This document shows positions 34,275-41,772 of a DNA stretch of 64,000 nt, one piece after another (the stretch's first letter is position 1; each line of letters opens with the position of its first letter). The notes under the pieces are model-generated. The model had not been told where the DNA came from and did not search any database. It saw only the letters and a list, made by a program, of their open reading frames with translations. Source of the DNA: Martinezella tropici (GTDB lineage: Bacteria > Pseudomonadota > Alphaproteobacteria > Rhizobiales > Rhizobiaceae). The stretch covers positions 62,001 through 126,000 of the forward strand of contig NZ_VNIP01000006.1 of the NCBI RefSeq assembly GCF_008370325.1, read 5' to 3'. The position numbers and the translations under genes are program-made.

Positions 34275-35903
34275 TTAAGATGCCTGGTTGCCGGTCTTCG
34301 GATCGAGGATCAGCTTCGGTGCATCACCCTTGGACCAGTCGAACATGCTGTTCAGCGAGCCCGAGAGCACATCGAAGGAGCCGCCGCCGAGACGGGCCCC
34401 GGCCATCCAGTTATCCTGGATGAAGCGCATGACGGAGGTCTGGTCGGTCAGCGTATGGTCGACGAAGTTGACCTTGGCGTAGGGTGAGATGATGAGCAGC
34501 GGCTGGCGCGTGCCATAACCGCAACGTCCCTGAGCCGGCTGGCCGTTGACGCCGGGCAGCGGTGTGCCGGTGGAGCAGCCGTCGCCGCTCAGCACGTCGT
34601 AACCCTTGACCGGGAGTTTCGACGGATTGACGACCGCATGGGTATGGTCATACCAGCCGTCGGAATCGTCGTAGAGGATAATGATCGCGGTGTCCTTCCA
34701 GTCCGGCGAATTCTGCACGGTGTTGACCACTTCGGTCACGAATTCCTGCTCGTCGAGCGGATCGGAATAGCCGGCATGGCCATCCTGATAGGCGGGGGCC
34801 TTCAGGAAGCTGACAGTCGGCATGTTGCCGTTCTTCAGGGCCGCATAGAAGTCTGTCATGTCATACTGGTGGTTGGCTGCATCGGTGGTGCCGATTGCAG
34901 CGACCGAAGACGGACGCGCATGCGTCGGATTGGCGGTCGAGGCGTAGTACTGGAACGGCTGGTGATGCGGGATGTAATCACCGTAATTGATCTTGGTGAC
35001 GGCCGAGGTCGTCGCGCGCTTGCAGCCGGTCGTGCCGTCCGGGTTGGTCAGCGAGAGGTCGAAGCCGCCTTCGAAGAAGCCCCAGGTGATTTTATGCTCG
35101 TTCAGCATGTCGCCGATGTTCTTGCCGTACATCAGCGCCGTCTGGCCGACCGAACAGACGTCGCCCGTCGGGTCGAAATCGCTGATTACGGTCCAGCCGC
35201 CATTGCCGTCGGGCACGATGCGACCCTTGGAATAGGTGCCGTCGCTTTCCAGCGTATAGCCGGGCGGCAGGATTGCACCGTTGGTCTGGCCGGAGATCAG
35301 GTTCAGCGCGCCGGGGGTGGAGGGGCCGAAATTGGTGGAGAAGGAATTGTCGCTCAGCGCATAGTGTTGGGCGTAGTTCCAGAGGGCCGTGACGGTATTG
35401 CCGTCATAAAAGCCCATGACCTGACCCTTGGTGCCGAAGGCGCCGGCGGCACCCTTGGTGCCTTTGCCGGTGTTGGCCGGGAAAAGGTCCATGGCGAAGT
35501 TGTCATAAGCCGCCTGTTCGGCGGTATAGCCGTGGTTCTGCGACTGGGTCGCCGCCTGCGTACGGTCGAGCCGGAAGGGGGCGGCCGCATCGGCGCCGTT
35601 CGCCGTGTTGGTCTTGTTCGGATTGGTGTCGAGAAGACCGGCATTGGCGAGCGTATTGATATCGGTCGGCGTGTTGTCGGCCGCCTTGAATTCCGGCTCT
35701 CCGGCGACGTTTGCGGCCTTGGGGTAGGTCGCGAAATAATGGTCAAAAGAAACGTTTTCCTGGAAGATAACGACAAGATGCTTGATCGGCGTCGCAGTAT
35801 TCGGCGCCGGCGCCACGTCGGCGGCACCGGCGGTAGAACAGAGCAAAACAAGGGTAAGCGCGCTGCCGGCGGTAAGGGCGGCGCGACGTGAAAGACTGGT
35901 CAT
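34275..35903 (-). CDS. Tat-exported phosphoesterase (phospholipase C / acid phosphatase family)
   Basis: This protein of about 542 residues belongs to the AcpA/PLC phosphoesterase superfamily. It starts with a twin-arginine signal (SRRAALTAGSALTLVLL). The family nucleophile region is VVIFQENVSFDHYFATYP, where Ser replaces the usual ENRSFDHYFG pattern at one place (ENVS). YDDSDGWYDHT and YGTRQPLLIISPYAKVNFVDHT are the later metal-site segments. The ATG at 35903 is preferred for ribosome binding site spacing (AGAGG). It may hydrolyse phospholipids or phosphomonoesters in the periplasm. It is operonic with the peroxidase. Confidence 0.9.
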   Translation of the reverse strand: MTSLSRRAALTAGSALTLVLLCSTAGAADVAPAPNTATPIKHLVVIFQENVSFDHYFATYPKAANVAGEPEFKAADNTPTDINTLANAGLLDTNPNKTNTANGADAAAPFRLDRTQAATQSQNHGYTAEQAAYDNFAMDLFPANTGKGTKGAAGAFGTKGQVMGFYDGNTVTALWNYAQHYALSDNSFSTNFGPSTPGALNLISGQTNGAILPPGYTLESDGTYSKGRIVPDGNGGWTVISDFDPTGDVCSVGQTALMYGKNIGDMLNEHKITWGFFEGGFDLSLTNPDGTTGCKRATTSAVTKINYGDYIPHHQPFQYYASTANPTHARPSSVAAIGTTDAANHQYDMTDFYAALKNGNMPTVSFLKAPAYQDGHAGYSDPLDEQEFVTEVVNTVQNSPDWKDTAIIILYDDSDGWYDHTHAVVNPSKLPVKGYDVLSGDGCSTGTPLPGVNGQPAQGRCGYGTRQPLLIISPYAKVNFVDHTLTDQTSVMRFIQDNWMAGARLGGGSFDVLSGSLNSMFDWSKGDAPKLILDPKTGNQAS

Positions 35904-36160
35904 CGTCATATCCTCTTCGAGTGGGGGCATTGCTCCGGCGCATGTTGCGCCACGCCGGGCATAGAGAACCCTTTCGAGCTATCAACGGAGCATGACAGTT
36001 CCATGAAGGGTGAGGTGAGGCCATTCAGCTTTTGCCATCGCATTTCTGGCAAGCAATTGATTTTGCTGTGTTGGCAGGAAGCATGCGGGAGGTACCCGTC
36101 TTGTGTGTTTGCGATGCTACCTTATGTCACGGACGGCGTCGGTGCCTTCCATTCGCCATC
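35904..36160. other. Gene-free spacer upstream of the phosphoesterase gene
   Basis: No supported gene or hairpin was seen here; it probably holds the promoter of the phosphoesterase operon. Together with the repeat to its right it makes a 513-base gene-free stretch. Confidence 0.5.
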
Positions 36161-36250
36161 GTGCTTCGAGACGGCCCTTCGGGCCTCCTCAGCATGAGGG
36201 CTGATCTTGTGTGCTTCGCGACGGAACTTGCTCCACCTCATGGTGAGGTG
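36161..36250. repeat. Palindromic repeat cluster with a 50-bp direct repeat
   Basis: GTGCTTCGAGACGG at 36161 and GTGCTTCGCGACGG at 36211 form a 13-of-14 direct repeat 50 bp apart. Three small hairpins lie inside: GGCCC-TTC-GGGCC at 36173, CCTCA-GCA-TGAGG at 36187 and CACCTCA-TGG-TGAGGTG at 36234. The sequence type is familiar from rhizobial intergenic repeats. The remaining bases to 36416 hold no gene. Confidence 0.7.
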
Positions 36251-36416
36251 CATCGACGTTAAGCGCAGCGAAAACGGCGATGCCTCGAACCACGAGATGG
36301 CCGGGTTTGCGCCGGATGTTACCCAACCACATGATTTGCTCCGCCCCTCCAGAGGTGCGGAACTCGAAGAGCGGAGCCTCGAAGGACGAGGCGGCCCCGT
36401 CACCCAAATACGAAAG

Positions 36417-37232
36417 CTAGATATTCTGATCCATCGTCTCGGCCGGAATTTCATCGGCGCGATGGATGCGGACGACCGTGGCGGGAACGCCGGCGACGGT
36501 GCAATGGGGGGGGACGGGCTTCACCACGACGCTGCCGGCCGCGACCTTGCTGAAGGCGCCGACTTCGATGTTGCCGAGGATCTTGGCGCCGGCGCCGATC
36601 ATCACGCCGTGGCGGATCTTCGGATGGCGGTCGCCGCTTTCCTTTCCGGTGCCGCCCAAAGTGACGTTCTGCAGAATGGACACCTCGTCCTCGATGACGG
36701 CGGTTTCGCCGATGACGATGCCGGAGCCATGATCGAGCATGATCGACGTGCCGATCTCAGCAGCCGGATGGATGTCCGGACCGAAGACGAGCGAGACGAG
36801 GTTGGAAAGCCAGCTGGCGATTTCCGTGCGGCCTTCGGTCCAGAGCGCATGGGCGATGCGATGGGCCTGCAGGGCGTGGAAGCCCTTCAGGTTCAGAAGC
36901 GCATGCAGATAGGTGGTGCAGGCCGGATCGCGGGTTCGCACCGCCACGAGATCGGCTTCCGTTGCCCGCAGGATTGCTTCGTGGCGAGCCAGCACATCGG
37001 ACAATAGCGAAAGCAGATCTCCGTGGTCGATCCCGACGACGCAGAGCCGTGCGGCGAGCACATTGGCAAGGCTTTCCGCATCGGAGCGGCTGGCTAGTAC
37101 CTGCGCCTGCAGCAGCGGGGCGAGCGTCGGCTCGCGCGCCGCAAGCTCAGTGGCTTCGCAACGGATCACGTCCCACACATTCTGGACGGAGGCAGGATTA
37201 TTTCCGGCGGCTACCGTTCCTGACTGGGGCAT
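36417..37232 (-). CDS. cysE: Serine O-acetyltransferase
   Basis: This protein of about 271 residues makes O-acetylserine from serine and acetyl-CoA, the first step of cysteine synthesis. The N-terminal helical domain (VWDVIRCEATELAAREPTL) is followed by a left-handed beta-helix of hexapeptide repeats (IHPAAEIGTSIMLDHGSGIV, then IGETAVIEDEVSILQNVTLG). The catalytic DHG His is present, as is GVMIGAGAKILG. The ATG at 37232 is preceded by GCAGGA. The C-terminus ends QNI with a terminal Ile, as needed to bind O-acetylserine sulfhydrylase. Confidence 0.94.
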   Translation of the reverse strand: MPQSGTVAAGNNPASVQNVWDVIRCEATELAAREPTLAPLLQAQVLASRSDAESLANVLAARLCVVGIDHGDLLSLLSDVLARHEAILRATEADLVAVRTRDPACTTYLHALLNLKGFHALQAHRIAHALWTEGRTEIASWLSNLVSLVFGPDIHPAAEIGTSIMLDHGSGIVIGETAVIEDEVSILQNVTLGGTGKESGDRHPKIRHGVMIGAGAKILGNIEVGAFSKVAAGSVVVKPVPPHCTVAGVPATVVRIHRADEIPAETMDQNI

Positions 37233-37285
37233 GATCCTGCCTTTCTGCTCAGAGTGGTTGGACGCTTCATTGTATTGCTCTACCA

Positions 37286-37359
37286 CTCTATCTGTTTGCT
37301 TTTACGCGATCCCGGACGGAGAACCGCTACGCACTTTTCCTGGAATTGCTCTTAGGCGG
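37286..37359. repeat. Rhizobial palindromic repeat, family P, copy 2
   Basis: This is closely similar to the right part of copy 1 (27648-27719), in the same orientation. Its right edge overlaps the stop codon of the WD40 gene. The translated core AIPDGEPLRTFPGIAL recurs in spurious open frames at both copies. Confidence 0.75.
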
Positions 37360-38341
37360 AAATGTCGATGACGCCGCAATCGCCGGCTTCGGAGGCGAAG
37401 GCGAGCAGCTTGCCGGATTTGCTCCAGCTCATCGACGTGATCGCACCCTTGCCAGGCCTGCGCAGAAGCGCCTCCTTGGCGTCGCCGATGCGAACCGCAA
37501 GGATCATACCATCGATGAAACCGATTGCGAGGATATCCTCGGCAGGATGGAACTTCACCGAAGTCGCCATGATGTTGGCGCGCGTGCCGAGCTCCAGCGG
37601 CGCCTTGCCCATCGGGCCATCCTTGCCCTGGAAGGGCCAGACGATCGCTGCCGGCGCGCCCGACGAAGCGAGCCATTTGCCCTTATTGGACCAGGAGAGC
37701 GACTTCACCTTTGCGGGATAGCCGGTCATGCGCATGTGCCTGGCTTCGGCGCCCGGCTTCGCATCCATCTTCCAGCCATGCAGGGCATTTTCCTGCATCG
37801 TCGTCACGATGAACTGGCCATCCGGCGAAAAGGTGACGCTGGTATGGGCGCCCTTCCATTCCAGATTGATCGGCTGGGCGCTCATGCCGACCCAATGCAG
37901 CGACACGCCGTTGTAGCGTGCGACGGCGATCCGCATGCCCTTGGGCGCAAAGGCGATACCCTCGACGGTGCGCTCCTCGGTAAATTCCTTCGTCGTGCCG
38001 TCGGCGAGACGCACGAAGGTGCTCTTGCCATAGGAATAGGCGACGGCGCCCTGCGGTCCGGCGGCGACCTGGCCGATCCATTTGCGCGGCGCTTCAGCCA
38101 GCGTTGCCGCGCTGCCGTCCGCGGTAATCCGGAGGACCTTGCCGTCCTCGCCGCCCGAAATCAGGCTCTCGCTATGGGGATCGCGGATACAGGTCAGCAT
38201 TCCGTGATGGGCTTCGGTGACCTTCTCGCCGCCTTCGAGGCGATGGACTGCGCCGGCGGCGCTGGCGAAGAAGGGGGTGTCACCTAAAAATTCGACGGCC
38301 AGAACGTGGCCGTCGATATCAAGCGGAGCAACAGTCGGCAT
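37352..38341 (-). CDS. WD40 repeat beta-propeller protein
   Basis: This 329-residue protein is made of WD40-like repeats of about 40 residues, each starting near GH-type turns and containing segments such as SWSNKGKWLASSGAPAAIVW and FSPDGQFIVTTMQENALHGW. This predicts a seven-bladed propeller with no signal peptide. It begins one base into the stop codon of the upstream COG0523 gene (TGATG), so the two are translationally coupled. Its job may be as a scaffold or adaptor for the GTPase. The stop codon is at the edge of a palindromic repeat. Confidence 0.87.
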   Translation of the reverse strand: MPTVAPLDIDGHVLAVEFLGDTPFFASAAGAVHRLEGGEKVTEAHHGMLTCIRDPHSESLISGGEDGKVLRITADGSAATLAEAPRKWIGQVAAGPQGAVAYSYGKSTFVRLADGTTKEFTEERTVEGIAFAPKGMRIAVARYNGVSLHWVGMSAQPINLEWKGAHTSVTFSPDGQFIVTTMQENALHGWKMDAKPGAEARHMRMTGYPAKVKSLSWSNKGKWLASSGAPAAIVWPFQGKDGPMGKAPLELGTRANIMATSVKFHPAEDILAIGFIDGMILAVRIGDAKEALLRRPGKGAITSMSWSKSGKLLAFASEAGDCGVIDISA

Positions 38342-39435
38342 CAGGCGGACGCCTCGCACGCCTTGAAGCTCTGTTCCAGCTTTTCGCGATCGAGCTCGCG
38401 GCCGATGAAGACGAGGCGGCTCTCATGCTTTTCGCCATCCTTCCAGGGACGCTGATGATCGCCTTCGATGATCATGTGGACGCCCTGGACGACATAGCGT
38501 TCCGGGTCGTCCTTGAAGGCGATGATGCCCTTGAGGCGCAGGATGTTCGGGCCTTGCGTCTGCGTGATCTTCTGGATCCAGGGGAAGAAGCGCTCGGCAT
38601 TCATCTCGCCGCCGCGCAGCGAAACCGACTGCACGGTCACGTCGTGGATCGGCGAAGGAGCGTGGTGGTGGTGATGGTCGTGATCATGGTGGTGATGATC
38701 GTGGTCATGATCATGATGGTGGTGGTGATCATGGTCATGGTCGCAATCCGGGCCGCAGACATGATCCTCATGGCCGTGTTCGAGGAAATGCGGGTCGTTT
38801 TCGAGAGCGCGTTCCAGGTTGAAGGCGCCCTGGTTGAGCACGCGGGCGAGATCGACGCCGGAGCGAGTCGTCTTGTAGACGCGGGCAGCCGGGTTGATCG
38901 CATGAACGATATCCTCGATCTGCGCCAGTTCTTCCGGAGAGACGAGATCGGACTTGTTGATGACGACGACATCGGCAAAGGCGATCTGGTCTTCGGCCTC
39001 GCGGCTGTCCTTCAGGCGCAGCGGCAGGTGCTTGGCATCGACGAGCGCGACGACGGCGTCGAGTTCGGTCTTGGCGCGGACGTCGTCGTCCATGAAGAAG
39101 GTCTGGGCGACGGGAACCGGATCGGCAAGGCCTGTCGTTTCGACGATGATGCCGTCAAAGCGGCCGGGGCGGCGCATCAGGCCTTCGACGACGCGGATCA
39201 GATCGCCGCGGACGGTGCAGCAGACGCAACCATTGTTCATTTCGTAGATTTCTTCGTCCGATTCGACGATGAGATCGTTGTCGATGCCGATCTCGCCGAA
39301 TTCGTTGACGATGACGGCATATTTCTTGCCGTGGTTTTCAGACAGGATGCGATTGAGCAGCGTCGTCTTGCCGGCGCCGAGATAGCCGGTGAGAACGGTG
39401 ACGGGTACGGGCTTTTGCGTGGCTGTTTCGGTCAT
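38341..39435 (-). CDS. COG0523 (CobW/ZNG1-like) GTPase metallochaperone with His-rich loop
   Basis: This 364-residue P-loop GTPase has Walker A TGYLGAGKTT (17-24), the metal-binding CxCC motif C70-V-C72-C73, the switch segment EFGEIGIDND, and a C-terminal CobW domain. A 35-residue His/Asp-rich stretch (about 227-262) is made of HDHDHH-type repeats and is probably a zinc or cobalt store. This form is typical of Zur-regulated zinc chaperones. A Zur-box-like site lies 93 bases upstream. It is coupled to the WD40 gene. Confidence 0.93.
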   Translation of the reverse strand: MTETATQKPVPVTVLTGYLGAGKTTLLNRILSENHGKKYAVIVNEFGEIGIDNDLIVESDEEIYEMNNGCVCCTVRGDLIRVVEGLMRRPGRFDGIIVETTGLADPVPVAQTFFMDDDVRAKTELDAVVALVDAKHLPLRLKDSREAEDQIAFADVVVINKSDLVSPEELAQIEDIVHAINPAARVYKTTRSGVDLARVLNQGAFNLERALENDPHFLEHGHEDHVCGPDCDHDHDHHHHHDHDHDHHHHDHDHHHHHAPSPIHDVTVQSVSLRGGEMNAERFFPWIQKITQTQGPNILRLKGIIAFKDDPERYVVQGVHMIIEGDHQRPWKDGEKHESRLVFIGRELDREKLEQSFKACEASA

Positions 39436-39527
39436 GGGAGCCTCGAAATATGGAAGGTTGCCCCGGGGAGCAGATATTGGTCGGGTTCCATATAAGGAGT
39501 TGAGGACGCCAGTTCAAAGGCTTTTAT

Positions 39528-39539
39528 ATGTTATAAGAT
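39528..39539. promoter_or_regulatory. Zur-box-like site upstream of the COG0523 gene
   Basis: ATGTTATAAGAT differs at one base from the palindromic core ATGTTATAACAT seen in alphaproteobacterial Zur boxes (from memory). It also touches the 3' end of the toxin gene on the same strand. Confidence 0.45.
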
Positions 39540-39934
39540 CACATTAGGTCCGGGATGGCTGGCTGAATATCGGTTTGCGAGAAATCATCGCCGACAAAGA
39601 GAAGAGGGCATCCAAATTCCTTGGCGGTCGCATAGGCAAAGCAATCGCCATAATTTAGGGCGGCCGGGTGAATTCCCTTACCCCAACGTGAATACGCATC
39701 AGCCGCAAGCTGCGAGCGTTCCGACGTGACTTCGATCACTTCGACCGCAGGCGAAGTCAGAAGTTCTCGCATTTGCTTATCGAAGCCCCGCCGTGTCGCA
39801 ACGATGAGTGCTTCAAGCATTGTTCCTGCTGAAATAAGAACGCGATTTTCACTCTGAAACACGATTTCGCATGCCGAAGCGTGCAGCTCATTTGCAAGCA
39901 TCGCAACAAGAGCCGAAGTATCGACGACAATCAC
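39539..39934 (-). CDS. VapC-type PIN domain toxin
   Basis: This 131-residue PIN-domain ribonuclease starts MIVVDTSALVAML, with the catalytic D5. Further acidic residues lie in LEALIV, NYGDCFAYA and FVGDDFSQTD, which complete the metal site. This length and order are typical of VapC toxins. The start overlaps the antitoxin gene by 4 bases, as in a coupled operon. The RNA target cannot be predicted. Confidence 0.9.
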   Translation of the reverse strand: MIVVDTSALVAMLANELHASACEIVFQSENRVLISAGTMLEALIVATRRGFDKQMRELLTSPAVEVIEVTSERSQLAADAYSRWGKGIHPAALNYGDCFAYATAKEFGCPLLFVGDDFSQTDIQPAIPDLM

Positions 39935-40191
39935 TTGGGCAAACCATGCTCATCATATAAGAAGTCTTGGCTTCTGGCGGCATCGGGGCCTGGAGGTAAG
40001 TTTTTCCTCTTAACCTCCTCTTGCAGCTTTTTGATGAGGTTTCCCTTTTCTGCTGATGTCATGGGCCTTTTCATCGGCTGTATGCGCGCAGCCGGCATAC
40101 CATCCTGTGTCAGCACAACTTCCTCGCCTTGCTTTGCAAGTCGCACCAATTCTTTGAGTTGGCCCTCAGCATCATCGAGGGAAATACGCAT
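39931..40191 (-). CDS. Phd/YefM-like antitoxin
   Basis: This protein of about 86 residues starts at the ATG at 40191 (MRISLDDAEGQLKELVRLAK). It has the Phd/YefM-type N-terminal DNA-binding fold with LTQDGMPAARIQPM, and a Lys/Glu-rich flexible C-terminus that would neutralise the toxin. The upstream open frame was not used. It overlaps vapC-like by 4 bases. Autorepression is likely from the family; no clear operator was found upstream. Confidence 0.85.
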   Translation of the reverse strand: MRISLDDAEGQLKELVRLAKQGEEVVLTQDGMPAARIQPMKRPMTSAEKGNLIKKLQEEVKRKNLPPGPDAARSQDFLYDEHGLPK

Positions 40192-40262
40192 ATCTGCCTC
40201 CCGGCGGATAAAGAAGATTGCCGATAATATGATGGATTGTGCCGCTTGATACAAGCAATCCG

Positions 40263-41054
40263 CTATCTGAACGCCTTCACATCAAACTCATTGACATCCT
40301 GCAAGAGTTCCAACAGGCCTTGCACCGCATGCGCGATCAGTCGCTCGCCCTTGGCAGCCGTCGCGACGCCTGCATTGCCGGCAACGCCCTGCGTGCTCAG
40401 ATCGGACATCTTCCAGCCGAAGGCATGCGGGCCGTAGGCCCGCAGATGCTTGAAGCCCTCGATGAACTCCGATTGGCGCGACGGGAAGTTCGCCGCCTTC
40501 GACATATCAACCTTCTCCGGATGGAGGGCGAGCATGACCGATGTCTCGATGTCGCCGCCGTGAATGTCGATGGCCTTGTCGTCAGGCCTAATCAGTCCGT
40601 CCGGCACGCCGAAGCGGGTCCAACTGGTGGCGACCGCCAGCATGCCTAAGCGCACGCGCGCCTCCGTCGCGACGATGGTCATCAGCGGCGAGTTGCCGCC
40701 ATGGGCATTCAGCATGACGAATTTGCGGATGCCGAGCCCGCTCAACCGCTCGGCGATACCGAGCCAGCGCCCGATAGCCTCGTCGAAGGTCAGCGTCTTC
40801 GTGCCGGCGACATCCATATGCTCGATCGAGTAGCCGACGGCCTCGACGGAAAGGAAGGTAACCGGCAGTTTGGCCGGCAAAGCAACCTTGAGACGTGAAA
40901 CGATTCCCTCGGCAATGAGCGTATCGGTTTCGAATGGCAGATGCGGCCCATGTTGCTCATAGGCGCCAAGCGGCAGCACGGCGATCCATTTTGATCGCTC
41001 CTGCGGTGTCAATGTTTCATCATTGTCATCGAAACATGGCAAAGGATACGCCAT
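40263..41054 (-). CDS. Creatininase family amidohydrolase
   Basis: This 263-residue protein has the metal-binding creatininase signatures PLGAYEQHGPHLPFETD at about residue 27, NAHGGNSPL at about 113, and FGVPDGL and HGGDIETS further on. Members hydrolyse cyclic amides such as creatinine or act in riboflavin and mycofactocin-related pathways. It is divergent from a MarR regulator, which may control it. The true substrate is unknown. Confidence 0.9.
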   Translation of the reverse strand: MAYPLPCFDDNDETLTPQERSKWIAVLPLGAYEQHGPHLPFETDTLIAEGIVSRLKVALPAKLPVTFLSVEAVGYSIEHMDVAGTKTLTFDEAIGRWLGIAERLSGLGIRKFVMLNAHGGNSPLMTIVATEARVRLGMLAVATSWTRFGVPDGLIRPDDKAIDIHGGDIETSVMLALHPEKVDMSKAANFPSRQSEFIEGFKHLRAYGPHAFGWKMSDLSTQGVAGNAGVATAAKGERLIAHAVQGLLELLQDVNEFDVKAFR

Positions 41055-41140
41055 CTGAGGATGTTCCTCTTGTTTATGTCAGTAACCTGCGCAATGTCAT
41101 AGCGTGATGACTTAGCGGCGAAAAGGTCAATGGAATCACG

Positions 41141-41653
41141 ATGGGCAAGAAGAACAAGGTCGGGAAGAAAAGTAAGTCAGGTAAAAAGAAGGATCACCGG
41201 GACTATACGCTTGCCGATCTGTCGCCGGCCTTGACGCAGGCGGCGCGGTCCATGCGCACGGTGATGACGCGCAGCCTGACGGCGAGCGGTCTTTATGCCG
41301 GGCAGGACGGCGTCATTCTGGCGCTGGCGGCAAATGACGGGCTTCCGGCTGGCACGCTGGCCCAGAAGCTCGGCGTCAAGGCGCCGACCATGACGAGGAC
41401 GATCGGCCGCATGGAGGCGCAAGGCTTCGTCGAGCGGCGGCCGGATGCGGAGGATGCGCGGCTGACGAAGGTCTATCTCACCGAGACCGGCCGCAATAGC
41501 GTAAGCGAGATCGAAAGCTCCGCCGCTACCTGCGATGAACTGGCCACCCGCGGCTTCTCCGAAAAGGAAATCCGCTCGCTCGTGCGCCTTCTCAAGACGA
41601 TCGAGAGTAATCTTCAGGCCGGCGACGACGAAGACGACGACGAGGAATTCTGA
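41141..41653 (+). CDS. MarR family regulator with charged tails
   Basis: This 170-residue regulator has an unusual N-terminal tail of about 20 residues made of Lys and Gly (KKNKVGKKSKSGKKK) and an acidic C-terminus (DDEDDDEEF). The winged helix-turn-helix contains LAQKLGVKAPTMTRTIGRME and the wing VERRPDAEDARLTKVYLT. It is divergent from the creatininase gene. A short inverted repeat GTCAT/ATGAC at 41096-41111 is the only candidate site seen. Confidence 0.88.
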   Translation: MGKKNKVGKKSKSGKKKDHRDYTLADLSPALTQAARSMRTVMTRSLTASGLYAGQDGVILALAANDGLPAGTLAQKLGVKAPTMTRTIGRMEAQGFVERRPDAEDARLTKVYLTETGRNSVSEIESSAATCDELATRGFSEKEIRSLVRLLKTIESNLQAGDDEDDDEEF

Positions 41654-41684
41654 GAATCCTCGCGAATTCGTGTTGCGCGATGTG

Positions 41685-41713
41685 ATTAAAGCTTTTAATT
41701 AAAGATTTTAAAT
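41685..41713. promoter_or_regulatory. Candidate tandem operator upstream of a LacI gene
   Basis: Two overlapping near-palindromes, ATTAAAGCTTTTAAT (41685-41699) and ATTAAAGATTTTAAAT (41698-41713), lie 59 bases before the LacI gene start. They are AT-rich repeats of about 14-bp period and are a possible autoregulatory site. Confidence 0.45.
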
Positions 41714-41772
41714 TCCGGAATTGTAAAAGGACGGAATATGTTGACGGCTGCGTTTCACGGGGGAGGGAGTGC

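Noticed and set aside
34638..35891. A 417-residue open frame antisense to the phosphoesterase gene
   Set aside because: Its composition (runs of Val, Gly, Arg, Ile) is typical of an antisense shadow, and the sense protein has clear family motifs.
36207..37007. A 266-residue open frame opposite cysE
   Set aside because: It runs through a repeat cluster and antisense to the hexapeptide repeats of serine acetyltransferase. No ribosome binding site or family was seen.
38644..38760. Short tandem repeat of GTG/ATG-type trinucleotides that looks like a satellite or CRISPR-like array
   Set aside because: It is the codon pattern of the His/Asp-rich loop of the COG0523 protein, with irregular units and no spacers.
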